DNA from: Gracilariopsis chorda
Lineage: Eukaryota > Rhodophyta > Florideophyceae > Gracilariales > Gracilariaceae
Assembly: GCA_003194525.1 (NCBI GenBank)
Contig: NBIV01000040.1
Span: 62,001-126,000, forward strand
Direction: 5' to 3'
Length of the DNA stretch: 64,000 bases
Below, in pieces: positions 55,081 to 63,822 of the stretch (position 1 is the first letter of the stretch; each line of letters opens with the position of its first letter). The notes beneath the pieces were generated by a model. The model made no database searches. It had not been told where the DNA came from and worked only from the letters and a program-made list of their open reading frames with translations. Position numbers and translations under genes: made by a program.

Positions 55081-56901
55081 CTATTGCGGTGCGCAGTCCA
55101 TCTTTCTGCGTGCGACTTGTTCGTTTCCAATTGCGTCGTAGATCTCGTTGAGAACGCTTTGCTCATCAGACTTGAGTTGTATATCAGATGCTTGTGGTGG
55201 TCCTTCTGCGTTCTCCTGCCCGATGTCTCGTGAAGCGTCACCAATTACGGTAGTGGAGAAGAGTGAGCTATGACGATTTTCGTTAGCTGCTTCGTCGTCC
55301 GTTGAATAATCGGGTCCGAAAACGTCGATCATGATCTGCTCTGATTCGTTCTGTACCACTGGATCGTCCTGGGTATTGTGTGCTGTGTCTGGTACTTCTT
55401 CTGCAAGGATATCTTCCAATATCCCTTCCTGTAATTCGCTGGCTAGTTCTCCATCTGGAACAAGCCAGACGTGTTCGTATGCAACTATCATCGGTGGACC
55501 TCGGTGACATCGCCTACATTTAACGTAGAATGGGGTAGTCTGCATGACAGTGGCCTTCACCCACCTCACCGGGTCATTTTGCTTCGACGTGTTGTAGTAG
55601 ACCCAGATGGATGTGCCAGGGCTGATGGAATGTGGCGGAACGAGTTGGTTGCTGTGTGCTTTCAGAAGTTTTTGCAGGGCACGAGTTGCTGTTGTGCGCT
55701 TGTGAGCTTGGAGTAGTTCTTCTGGGACCCGAGTGCCTGGCATGCCCAGTAGTGATGGCGAGTATCCTCTAGCGAGTTGAAACGAGCTCAGAGTCGATTT
55801 GCCATGGAATAGGTTGCTCAGGAAGGACGTGCGGGCTACAATAGTACTCGGTGAAGCGCTGATGTTCTCTTTGGCTACTCGAGCAAAAATGGATTTGAAC
55901 AGACCATTGTTACGTTCAATCTTGCCATTCTTAGACGAACATCTGGCGGGGCGTTCTTCCATCTTGATGCCGTGTGAGGTCATGAGCTTTGTAAGCACTG
56001 GCTTGGTGAATTCAGGGTCTGCACTGAAAAATTTTGGGGCTCCGTGATGGTATATCCATTCTGACTCCAGCTTATTGGATAACTCGCCCGCGTCCTTCTT
56101 TGTACCAATGCACCTCTCGCCGTAGTTCGTGCCGGCATCAATAATGTTGAGGACTTCGTATTTGACGTTCGCAATGTAAACGACGAGAAAATCCGCTTGT
56201 ACGGACTCGTTGAATGCTTCGTTCACGTGTGTGAGCGATACTTTCTTGCGATGGGGAGGGCGTCCGGTGGAGGCGCAAATGTCGCAGGCATCATGGATGG
56301 TATCGCAAGCTCGGCTTAGATCTTCAGTCAGCTTATCAGCGTCTTTCAGAATAGTTTTCATTTCGGTGGCAGTTGCGTGCGTGAATCTGTGTATCTTCTT
56401 CAGCGCATTCTTGTCGATCCGCAGGGTGAAATTCGACATCGGGGTGGTCAACATCGCGGTTCGATGTGGTATTAATTCAATCCTAAGCCTATCATTTCCA
56501 TGTCCGTCGTTCTCTATATATGTGAGGAACACACGTTCAGTAGTATCCATCGGCCGTTTGAAGCTGAGCACCTGGGGCTTAGTGCGGTTCAATGTGTTCG
56601 CGAATCTTTTCACGTCCAATCCAATGAGGAGTGGGGATGAGCCGTGTACTAAGTCGAATGGCAGCGCAGTGGGGCGATTGTTGACGTCGTTTATGATCAG
56701 GTTCCAAGTGCATATGATCGGTTTAGCATTCTCTGAATTGTTGCCCCAACCATGTAGGTAATGGTCTTGGGGTGGATCCAGTACCAAGGGGATTCCGAGT
56801 GCATCGCACAGTGCTGTTGCTTCTTCCATTCCACCGGTCGAAGTTGGAGCTCCTTCATCTAATATCAGGTTGAGGTCAACTTGGAGCGTAGGTGACCTCA
56901 C
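55081..56901 (-). CDS. Copia-type protease and integrase part
   Basis: 606 codons. A retropepsin-like start (LNLILDEGAPTSTGGM, PLLIGLDVKRF), then the zinc-binding region (HRFTHATATEM, CDICASTGRPPHRKK) and integrase core (SVQADFLVVYIANVKYEV, APKFFSADPEF, CSSKNGKIERNNGLFKSIF), followed by a spacer with an acidic patch before the reverse transcriptase. Copia order. Confidence 0.85.
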   Translation of the reverse strand: MRSPTLQVDLNLILDEGAPTSTGGMEEATALCDALGIPLVLDPPQDHYLHGWGNNSENAKPIICTWNLIINDVNNRPTALPFDLVHGSSPLLIGLDVKRFANTLNRTKPQVLSFKRPMDTTERVFLTYIENDGHGNDRLRIELIPHRTAMLTTPMSNFTLRIDKNALKKIHRFTHATATEMKTILKDADKLTEDLSRACDTIHDACDICASTGRPPHRKKVSLTHVNEAFNESVQADFLVVYIANVKYEVLNIIDAGTNYGERCIGTKKDAGELSNKLESEWIYHHGAPKFFSADPEFTKPVLTKLMTSHGIKMEERPARCSSKNGKIERNNGLFKSIFARVAKENISASPSTIVARTSFLSNLFHGKSTLSSFQLARGYSPSLLGMPGTRVPEELLQAHKRTTATRALQKLLKAHSNQLVPPHSISPGTSIWVYYNTSKQNDPVRWVKATVMQTTPFYVKCRRCHRGPPMIVAYEHVWLVPDGELASELQEGILEDILAEEVPDTAHNTQDDPVVQNESEQIMIDVFGPDYSTDDEAANENRHSSLFSTTVIGDASRDIGQENAEGPPQASDIQLKSDEQSVLNEIYDAIGNEQVARRKMDCAPQ

Positions 56902-58169
56902 GCCTGAAAAAGCGACTTTGAAACGGGTTGAGTCCTTGAAACGGGTTCAGTCCTCAAGCTTTCCTGGCGGGGTGGATTCTCGTCAGGGAAAGGCGTCGCA
57001 TTCGAATCACTCCTCCTGGCATCGCGTCTTGCTCTCATGATGACACGGCACTCTTCGCGGTCTCTCCACCAGTGACCAGGTCGATGGCATGCTCGGCATT
57101 TTGTCTCCTCCTTCAGTCTCATTACACCCCTCCTACCGCCGTTCAGTGGGGCGGTACTCCTTTTTCCAAGCATTGAACCATGCGTTTTGGTTGCAGGAGT
57201 GTTTGAAGTCTGTTGTTGTTTGCTCTGGACATGTGAAAGGTATTCGGCTGCGATATCTAGGGTGAACATTGGCACTTTGTGGAAACGTTGGTCTTGTATC
57301 TTCTTTGCCTCGTCTTGTCTTTTGAATTGGAGGGCCTTGGCTGCTTCTTTTTTCGAAACTGGAGGGGATTTCAACAGGTTCAGCATGAGCGTGAGTTCGG
57401 CGTTTGTGGCTAGACTTTGACCCATGTGATCCATTCTGTTCGACGCTGCTGATGACGTCAGTTGGAAAACCAGAGAATTCATCGTATCAGGGGTCAAATG
57501 TGCATTTTGTAGCATCATGATAGCAAACTGTCTGCTTGTTCCGTCTGTGATGCCCGCCGTGTGATTCACATAGCTTGCCACAGTTCCTGTAAACCGAGTA
57601 GCAAATGCAGAAACGGTTTCCTCTTCTTTACGAGAGCAACTGTGTATGGCCGTTAGTAGGTCAACTTCTCTCTTGATCGATTCAGTAGAAGTGTCTTTGG
57701 CAATCACGTCTAATATGCCTTCAATTAACTTTTCGTTCTTTGGATCATCTGGTTGGACAGAAAGAGATAGGTTGCGGTCCGATACTGCTTTCTTCAACCA
57801 GGCCTGAGCGGTCTGGTTGCATGATCGATAAATGATGTACCCAGCTCCTTTACGAAGCGCTTTCCAGTTTGTGTCGACCTCTGCCATTTCATTAACCATC
57901 TGCATCCAAAACCGTAGCTCATCGCGGTAGCTAACTTTCGATGTCACGTTGGTTACAAATCTTGGGGGGTTGTTCCCATTATTGCTAGGCTCTGCGAGTA
58001 CAGACCTCGCTGGGCCCATAACTTTTAAAGGATTGACACTGTGTTCGGACATTGCGTGGGGTTGTCGTCGCAGATACGGCACGAATATGAAGATCGATTC
58101 AGCACGAAGCTGGGCAGTCTCTATCCTGTTCTTCCGCCGCCGCCCTCCTCTCCTTTTTACTCGACCCAA
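56898..58169 (-). CDS. Copia-type gag-like ORF
   Basis: 423 codons, overlapping the following ORF by four bases. Helical capsid-like body (AWLKKAVSDRNLSLSV, CSRKEEETVSAFATRFTG) and one zinc knuckle CRACHRPGHWWRDREEC near 57050-57105. Its first codons extend into the 5' LTR side of the element. Confidence 0.8.
   Translation of the reverse strand: MGRVKRRGGRRRKNRIETAQLRAESIFIFVPYLRRQPHAMSEHSVNPLKVMGPARSVLAEPSNNGNNPPRFVTNVTSKVSYRDELRFWMQMVNEMAEVDTNWKALRKGAGYIIYRSCNQTAQAWLKKAVSDRNLSLSVQPDDPKNEKLIEGILDVIAKDTSTESIKREVDLLTAIHSCSRKEEETVSAFATRFTGTVASYVNHTAGITDGTSRQFAIMMLQNAHLTPDTMNSLVFQLTSSAASNRMDHMGQSLATNAELTLMLNLLKSPPVSKKEAAKALQFKRQDEAKKIQDQRFHKVPMFTLDIAAEYLSHVQSKQQQTSNTPATKTHGSMLGKRSTAPLNGGRRGVMRLKEETKCRACHRPGHWWRDREECRVIMRARRDARRSDSNATPFPDENPPRQESLRTEPVSRTQPVSKSLFQA
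58009..58022 (-). promoter_or_regulatory. Primer-binding site of the copia-type element, initiator-tRNA anticodon type
   Basis: Directly next to the 5' LTR the minus strand reads GTTATGGGCCCAGC. This is complementary to the anticodon stem-loop of eukaryotic initiator methionine tRNA (GCUGGGCCCAUAAC), not to a tRNA 3' end. Drosophila copia is known to use such an internally cleaved half-tRNA as primer. Confidence 0.8.
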
Positions 58170-58388
58170 GGCTGGGCTTATATGTCATTGCTCTGTGACC
58201 TTTGGCAAAGGCTTTCTTACTGACAATCACATTGGAAAGGCAACGCCCTTTCGTCGTTGTATTATGCAATACAAGGTCTTTCTAATTTAGTGCAGGGCAC
58301 TCTTCGATCATCATTGTATTAGGCAATACAAAATCTTCGTAATCAATGCAGAGCATTTTTCTAATGCTCTTCTCTCGTATATCTTACA
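58023..58388 (-). repeat. 5' LTR of the copia-type element
   Basis: 366 bp, collinear with 53125-53490; followed by ACAGT at 58389-58393. Confidence 0.94.
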
Positions 58389-58393
58389 ACAGT

Positions 58394-58782
58394 AGAGGCG
58401 CAATGGTTCCGAGAACGTTTTTGGATGAGTACCAGATCGACTGTGATCAAAATGTGGTACAAAGAAAAGAATACGTGTATAAGATCCCGTTTCTGAGCAG
58501 GCTGTTCCACTTTTACGTCCACCTACTTTATCAACACATAAAATAACCAAAAGGAAAAAGAGCTTCACAGAGAAGTTCAAAACAAAAGGAAGAAGACTAG
58601 GCAAGAAGAATGTGGATCTTTGCTATGAATTCACTGGCGAGAACAGCTCTGCAAATCCAAGCAGATATCAAAATACATCGCAAGATTCCGGGTATGGATC
58701 AGAGGGCCAACCAGCTCAGGACCAAATCAAAGCAGCGGTAAACATGGAAATAGAAAGAATAGAATCCGTTCATCGTCGTTAA
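58394..58782 (+). pseudogene. C-terminal remainder of the MULE transposase gene
   Basis: MULE sequence continues across the copia insertion. An open piece (FLDEYQIDCDQNVVQRKEY) runs to about 58546, and an overlapping frame from about 58520 gives a basic tail ending at a TAA at 58780-58782: THKITKRKKSFTEKFKTKG, RRLGKKN, then a polar end (SQDSGYGSEGQPAQDQ). A Pro...K-x-x-G-R pattern after the SWIM region is common in FAR1/MULE proteins, which supports continuity with 53119. The two frames differ, so at least one shift has occurred. Confidence 0.6.
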
Positions 58783-59388
58783 GTGTAGCAATCAACTAAA
58801 CCAACACTGAGCACACTCCATTACATGCATCGCAGGTTTGAAGCTGTGCGATGTGTTATCAAACCGGATGTCCACAACGGCGACGCAAACGATTTACTGT
58901 ATAAGAAATGAAACGCTGCCTTCAGAGTGCACCCTCACGAACGCTGTGCAGCCGTGCAGCGAATCACGTACTGCGGTCCAGGACATGTTGCATACGGTGG
59001 CGGGAGAATGGATGGAGTGTTGGAGGCCTTGCAGAACTTGCTTGCGACACTGGATGTATGTGTTTTTGGCAATAACAGTGCGCAGCCTATTGAAATCCAC
59101 CGCAACACACAGGTGTTTAGAACGTTTGCAGTAGTCAGTTTGGAGCAAAAGATCGGTGAAAGCTTGTACGCTATATTTAGGACTCGAAAACATTGGATGG
59201 GTGAAGAAGCCCTTTTCCTGCAGCTGCTGCCTCCGTGGTATCCTTCGTTTTTGTATCTTAAGTAATTTCCCTCCCGGCGTTCGCTCTTTCAAAAGGAGGC
59301 ATTCGCTTATAGAAAGACGGTTTTCGCACATTTGCGAGACGGCTTTCGCACGAGAAAGGACGGGGCATGAGGCCAATCTACATGTCGT
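58783..59388. other. MULE 3' non-coding region
   Basis: About 600 bases between the transposase tail and the right inverted repeat. Nothing recognisable as a gene; it ends with the motif GGCATGAGGCCAATCTAC at 59364-59381, an inward-facing extra copy of the MULE terminus. Confidence 0.5.
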
Positions 59389-59684
59389 GTAGGATTGGGG
59401 AATGAAAAGTTCGGTCACGCTTGATAGCTGCGTTACTGGCCGCGGCAGTTCATCGATCACTGCATCGACACTGAAACACCTGTGTGGTGACTTGTGTTGA
59501 GATCACTGCCGCAAATTTTGTGCCTACAACCCCAACTGGGGCAAAAGGGCTATACGTGAACTTCATTGGACAGGGAGAAAAAGAGCTCAGAGGGGTTGCT
59601 TTGCGATGTACCAAAGTTTGTTCCTAAGCTTCTGATTGGTTTGTGGTACTACGTCGGCTACGTCGTGTAGATTCTCCTCATGCC
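59389..59684 (-). repeat. Right terminal inverted repeat of the MULE
   Basis: About 296 bp, the inverted partner of 27153-27459, ending CTCATGCC directly before the 9-bp duplication at 59685-59693. Compared with the left repeat it lacks about 13 bp in the middle and carries about twenty substitutions. Confidence 0.92.
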
Positions 59685-59693
59685 CTCAAAGGG

Positions 59694-60171
59694 CAACTGA
59701 GAACATAATGGTCCACGTCATCCATTACTCCCTGTCTACATCTGCACACCAATCTTCACTTCAATAATAGAAGAATTACGCAGTAGGAAATTCGTATCTT
59801 TTTCGTGGTACCTTCTCACGAAACTGAGATACGATTTTCGTATTGTTCTGAGTTTATGCAACACGAAATTCGTATCCTGGACAGAATGAACATGTTTTAA
59901 CGGGTTCTCCGTGGCTATCCAAATGCCACCCACAAAATTCTATCCTCGTCACCTCTCCGCAGGAACTTTCTTTCCGTTACAACGTCGGCTTCATGAAAAT
60001 CACAGACCACTCTCTCTCTAAATGTCAGAAAAAACGCTTTTGTGGCAAAAACGCCTCCCCTTTGCACTTTTCTTCGACCTTGAAGATACCTTTATAATTC
60101 ATGCCGCAGTGCAGAGACAAAAAGCACCAGCTGAAACCAAAAAGTTATTGCAGTGAACTCGAGAATTAAAA
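59694..60171. other. Spacer with short GAAATTCGTATC repeats
   Basis: No gene. The word GAAATTCGTATC occurs at 59787-59798 and 59865-59876, with an inverted relative (GATACGATTTTC) between them at about 59828-59839. These could be subterminal repeats of the neighbouring Harbinger-type element, but its ends were not found. Confidence 0.4.
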
Positions 60172-61125
60172 GCCGTTACCTTCAACTTTTACATCTTCCC
60201 AGATCAAGAATGTCTAACGAACTTTCGTTTCACAAAGATACATCTCTGCTACATTGCTAATTTGCTTCCTTGGTCGTATACCACACCAAGAAATCGTTAC
60301 ATATGTGAACCGGTAACTGCAGTATGCATTCTGTGTCACAGACTGGCTTTTACAATTCAATGGACAGATGTTGAGAGTTTTCTCGGGATACATTACCCCA
60401 AGCTGAGCAATGTATTCTGGGAGACATGGGAGGTATTCACACAGCCTTTTGAGTACGTTCTCAAAATTCGTTCTTCAATGATGCAACAGCGAGCGTTACG
60501 GTACGCAAATGCAGTCAACAGTATGGGCACGCCTTACGATCATTGTGTTGGCTTCATCGACTGCACTAAGATAGGAATCCAAAGACCAGGTGGAAATCCT
60601 TTGCTACAATTTTCCTGTTGTTCAGGTTACAAACGCATGCACTCCTTGGTGCTTTTGACTATTTGTACTCCCGATAGGTTGATGTTCGCACTTTAGGGGC
60701 CTCAATTGGGTATTCGTCATAATTTAACATTGCTAAAAGACAGTGAATGGTAGGCAGTGTTACAATCGTCTTTATTGGTTAATCAGATTCAGTTCTTTGT
60801 TTACGGGGACGCTGCGTTTTTGCTACGGGCTTGGATGTAATGACCATTTGAAGCACAGGGTGCAACAGATCTGGAGAGGATGGTAAATCGTGATATGAGC
60901 GTTATCAGAGTGTGCTTTGTGCATAACGACAAGGACCTGAAGCAATATTGGACAAGTAATGACTTCGCTCGTAATTTGAAAGTGCGAACGATTCCAGTCG
61001 GCTTACTTTACAAATCCACCGCAATCCTTCTGAACTTTCTCGCTTGTCTATACAAATCTGGTCAGACAGTACAGTCTTTCAAATTAGTTCCTCCGTCAGT
61101 GGGAGAATACTTGAGCCTTACTTGA
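60172..61125 (+). pseudogene. PIF/Harbinger-type transposase pseudogene
   Basis: One continuous reading frame with four in-frame stops (TAG 60694, TAG 60751, TAA 60838, TGA 60841) and no frameshift seen. It follows the DDE_4/Harbinger pattern: ECLTNFRFTKIHLCYIANLL, LCHRLAFTIQWTDVESFLG, SNVFWETWEVF, the first catalytic Asp in HCVGFIDCTKIGIQRPGG, CSGYKRMHSLVLL, then GPQLGIRHNLTLLKDSEW where the second Asp of the usual G-x-x-HD motif reads Asn, YGDAAFLLRAWM, and the end RVCFVHNDKDLKQYW where the third acidic residue of R-x-x-VE is not preserved. No terminal repeats or 3-bp duplication were found. Clearly dead. Confidence 0.8.
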
Positions 61126-61449
61126 TGCCAAGGTCCGCACAGTTTTGCGGTTGTGCGCCCACTGGTCTTGATATGTTCAATAAGCTTTGGAAGGAGAACA
61201 TTTTGTGTAAAGACTTATTCTAAGGCTTTTGATATCATTACGACGAGAATGTCGGCAATATACGCGTCGCACGGCATCTCAGTCTAGGCGTGAAAATATC
61301 CTTCTTAATGGTCCCATGAGTAATGCAGCCCCACGTTTCGAATATTCATCATGAGATAGCACTACCTTGGTCGTCTGACGTACGGTGCCGACAAACGTGC
61401 TGCCTCAGTATCGGCTTTACCCCGTTTCTGCGAGCTTTTAAGACAGACA
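61126..61449. other. Spacer left of the solo LTR
   Basis: No gene or repeat recognised; ends with AGACA (61445-61449), the left target duplication of the solo LTR. Confidence 0.5.
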
Positions 61450-62302
61450 TGAAGAGCACGCCTCATAAGAGGGATATGTGGCGACTTGATAGTTTTCCTG
61501 GTTACACTGGCATTCATACATGTTCATGCATGACTTTCCCTTTTGCTAGGTGGCATTGCCTATGAGTAGGAGCTGGCCCAGTACACCGGTGATACACGTG
61601 GGATACGGATGGTAGCAAGGCTTGGGGGCAAAGCTAGATAGGGAACGGTTGGTTATTATATATATATACTTATTTATCTATTTATGTAGTTATTAAACTA
61701 CGGAAGCTACACTACTTAGTGCGCCGGCCTCGCGGCAGCTGCACCACTAAATCTTCCCCAACAAGGGTGTTCTACTCCAAAACTTGGCTCTGAGCTCTTA
61801 CGCCTTCGTAGGTACTCAACTCCATTTAGGAGGCATGTATTGTTGCCTACGGAGTACTCAACCCCCTTGCTCGCTAAGACACCCATCTTGAGGATTGTTC
61901 CCATTTTTGTGGTTTTGCCGGTGTATACGGTATATTTCTCGGCATTGCCGGGCCTCCCCCGAGCCACTCGAATGACTCGTAGTCGTCCCTTTTCCTTATC
62001 CCAACTCCCTCTTTTTCCATTCCATTTCCTCTTTCCATTTAGGGTAGCTCCCACTATCCACTGCTCATACCGAAAACTGTCGTGTGCGCGCCACTGTGTG
62101 GAGTCGCTTCTCCTTGACGGAGTATTACACTGTGTTACAGGCTCACCATTTACTTTCCTGCACTAGTCACGAAGGCTGATTTCGGTTTACACCCGAGTTT
62201 GTCTTGTCATCCCTGGAAGGGCTCTTTCGCTGTGCTCACCTCATGAGAAGAAGATCCCAAACATCTTCCGTGTGTTTTCCCATCACTGGTCATTGCACCA
62301 CA
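61450..62302 (+). repeat. Solo LTR related to the chromovirus-type element
   Basis: 853 bp, flanked by AGACA on both sides (61445-61449 and 62303-62307). It begins TGAAGAGCACGCCTCA and ends CATTGCACCACA, collinear with the LTR at 28279-29105: shared blocks include CTTCCCCAACAAGGG, CCATTTAGGGTAGC and GAAGATCCCAAACATCTT. It is far more diverged from the full element than the two LTRs of that element are from each other, so it is an older insertion of the same or a sister family, reduced to one LTR by recombination. Confidence 0.88.
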
Positions 62303-62307
62303 AGACA

Positions 62308-63075
62308 TGCAGCTTAGTTTCCACGGTCTCGCAAACTCACTCTGACAAAGACAAGGATATGCTTGTTTCTTGATAAAGCAACTATCGCTAAGCTGAGTCA
62401 TCGCATCCGAGAACTCTTTCAAGATCTTCTCAAATGCGTCGTGGTCTGCATTTTGGAGACGTTTGAGTATATTCTCCAGAGGCACCAGTTGATCCAAGTC
62501 TGTTCTCACTCTTGCCAAATCACCTTGCGCCTTTCCTTCTCAGCTGCTGTGTCCTGCACAATGAAATCTTCTTGGTGCTTTTCACGCTTTGCAGCAGATA
62601 ACTCCGGTATCGCCGTCTCCCGAACACGATTTAGATCATACAACAATTACGGAGACACAATGTTCACTTTGCGTCGCGCCCTGTTCAGTTTTTCCACGAA
62701 TTCGTTCCATACTTCGACAGAAGTAGGTTTCGACCTTCGATCTTCTGTGGACGTAGACATTTCTGCATTGGTAATTTCATTTTCGGCACTTGCCGCTTTC
62801 TGTTCAGATTTTATACGCTTCTCCGCAGCCTCTATCTCAGCGTCAAGATGATCAAGGTGGTTCCATGTGTGGCCTAAGTTCTGATTTTCTTTTTTGGTTC
62901 TATCTGCTCTAAGTCCCACTTTTCTTCTTCTGACCACTCGTGGTTCACGGCAGAACCTAGAAGGTCGAGGGCATTCTTTTTTTATCCGAACGGGTAATCT
63001 TAATTCGATTGCTACCCCGGGGAGTGTGCTAAGGGCCCAAGCATCCTGTAACACTTCCCTCTGCACCGCAACCAC
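62308..63075 (-). pseudogene. Coiled-coil gene fragment, unknown function
   Basis: Minus-strand coding character in two frames: LDHLDAEIEAAEKRIKSEQK and VEVWNEFVEKLNRARRKVN in the upstream part, a TAA at about 62647, more in-frame sequence (AKREKHQEDFIVQDTAAEKE), then after a frame change LVPLENILKRLQNADHDAFE up to the solo LTR. Helical and charged; no family recognised. No ATG opens it. A SANT-like scrap (EWSEEEKWDLEQI) appears in another frame near 62920, which would suit an accessory Myb-like protein of a Harbinger element, but this is a guess. Confidence 0.4.
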
Positions 63076-63822
63076 AAACTACGAATCAGTAGTCGTGCTA
63101 CACTCACTGGAATACATACGATACGAGGAAAGTGTTAGGTCCCTTAGGCGCCTTCAAGCGCTAAAGCATTTCGCTTCCGACGACTATCGCCTTCTTCGCT
63201 GCTCCTTTATTCAACCCCAAGAGGTCGCCGGGTAAGAGGTAGATCACGTGAAGGGGCTTCGCAGGTATCACGTTTGCGGCAAAAGAAACCAATGACGACG
63301 TCTTTTCCACCCAATCGATGCCCTTAATCCCATACACCGCGTATCCATATCAAAGATGCAAACTTTACTTGTACAGAGTAAATCCTTTGAGATCTATGGA
63401 CACAGAATATCTTCAAAGGCACTTAGAGATTTACTCACAAGAAGTAGAATGATACAGTTCGATTTCAGCTATGGCGTCTTCGTATAGCCATCACTAGCAT
63501 GGTCCCCATATCTCTGTAAATTGGACTCCAATGACATTTGTGATGTCCACGGCCATCTCCAGAATTACAAAAACAACAGCAGAAGACAGGAAAATGGCCA
63601 CAGCTTGCTCCATTATGCCAAGGAATGATCATGACTTCTTCGTCAAGCCCCGCTTGCTGTTGAATACGACCTCTAATGCTATCCTTCTGGAACTACGCGT
63701 CGGGCGACGTCAGGTTCTGGATACACCTTCTGGCGTTCCGTTGGCTGTTGCTGCTCCATCTCTTGTCCTGTTGCACGAAGGGAGGCAGGCTTGTATTCCC
63801 GTGAACGTTACCACCCGCACAA
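63076..63822. other. Spacer, nothing recognised
   Basis: Short overlapping open frames on the plus strand only; no family resemblance or repeat boundary seen. Confidence 0.4.

Larger units (their letters stand above)
53125..58388 (-). mobile_element. Ty1/copia-type LTR retroelement fossil, broken lightly
   Basis: 5,264 bp, bounded by 366-bp LTRs and a perfect ACAGT duplication (53120-53124 and 58389-58393). Reads on the minus strand. The LTRs differ at about 10 positions (about 3%), so it is intermediate in age between the chromovirus and elements A/B. Gene order gag, protease, integrase, reverse transcriptase, RNase H is that of copia. Coding parts are long and mostly open, with only a few breaks. 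It sits inside the 3' part of the MULE transposase gene. Confidence 0.93.
27153..59684 (+). mobile_element. Mutator-like DNA transposon (MULE) of about 6.8 kb swollen to 32.5 kb by nested retroelements
   Basis: Outer ends are inverted copies of each other: 27153-27459 and 59389-59684 match with about twenty substitutions and one 13-bp gap by eye, both starting GGCATGAGG. They are flanked by a perfect 9-bp duplication CTCAAAGGG (27144-27152 and 59685-59693), the size characteristic of Mutator elements. The internal DNA that is not retroelement carries a Ulp1-like protease relic, a MULE/FAR1-type transposase relic with SWIM finger and a basic tail, all on the plus strand. Four LTR-element fossils interrupt it, three directly and one inside another. 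Removing their spans (9.9, 10.5 and 5.3 kb plus 5-bp duplications) leaves about 6.8 kb, a normal size for an autonomous MULE. The transposase is broken, so this copy is dead. Confidence 0.9.
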
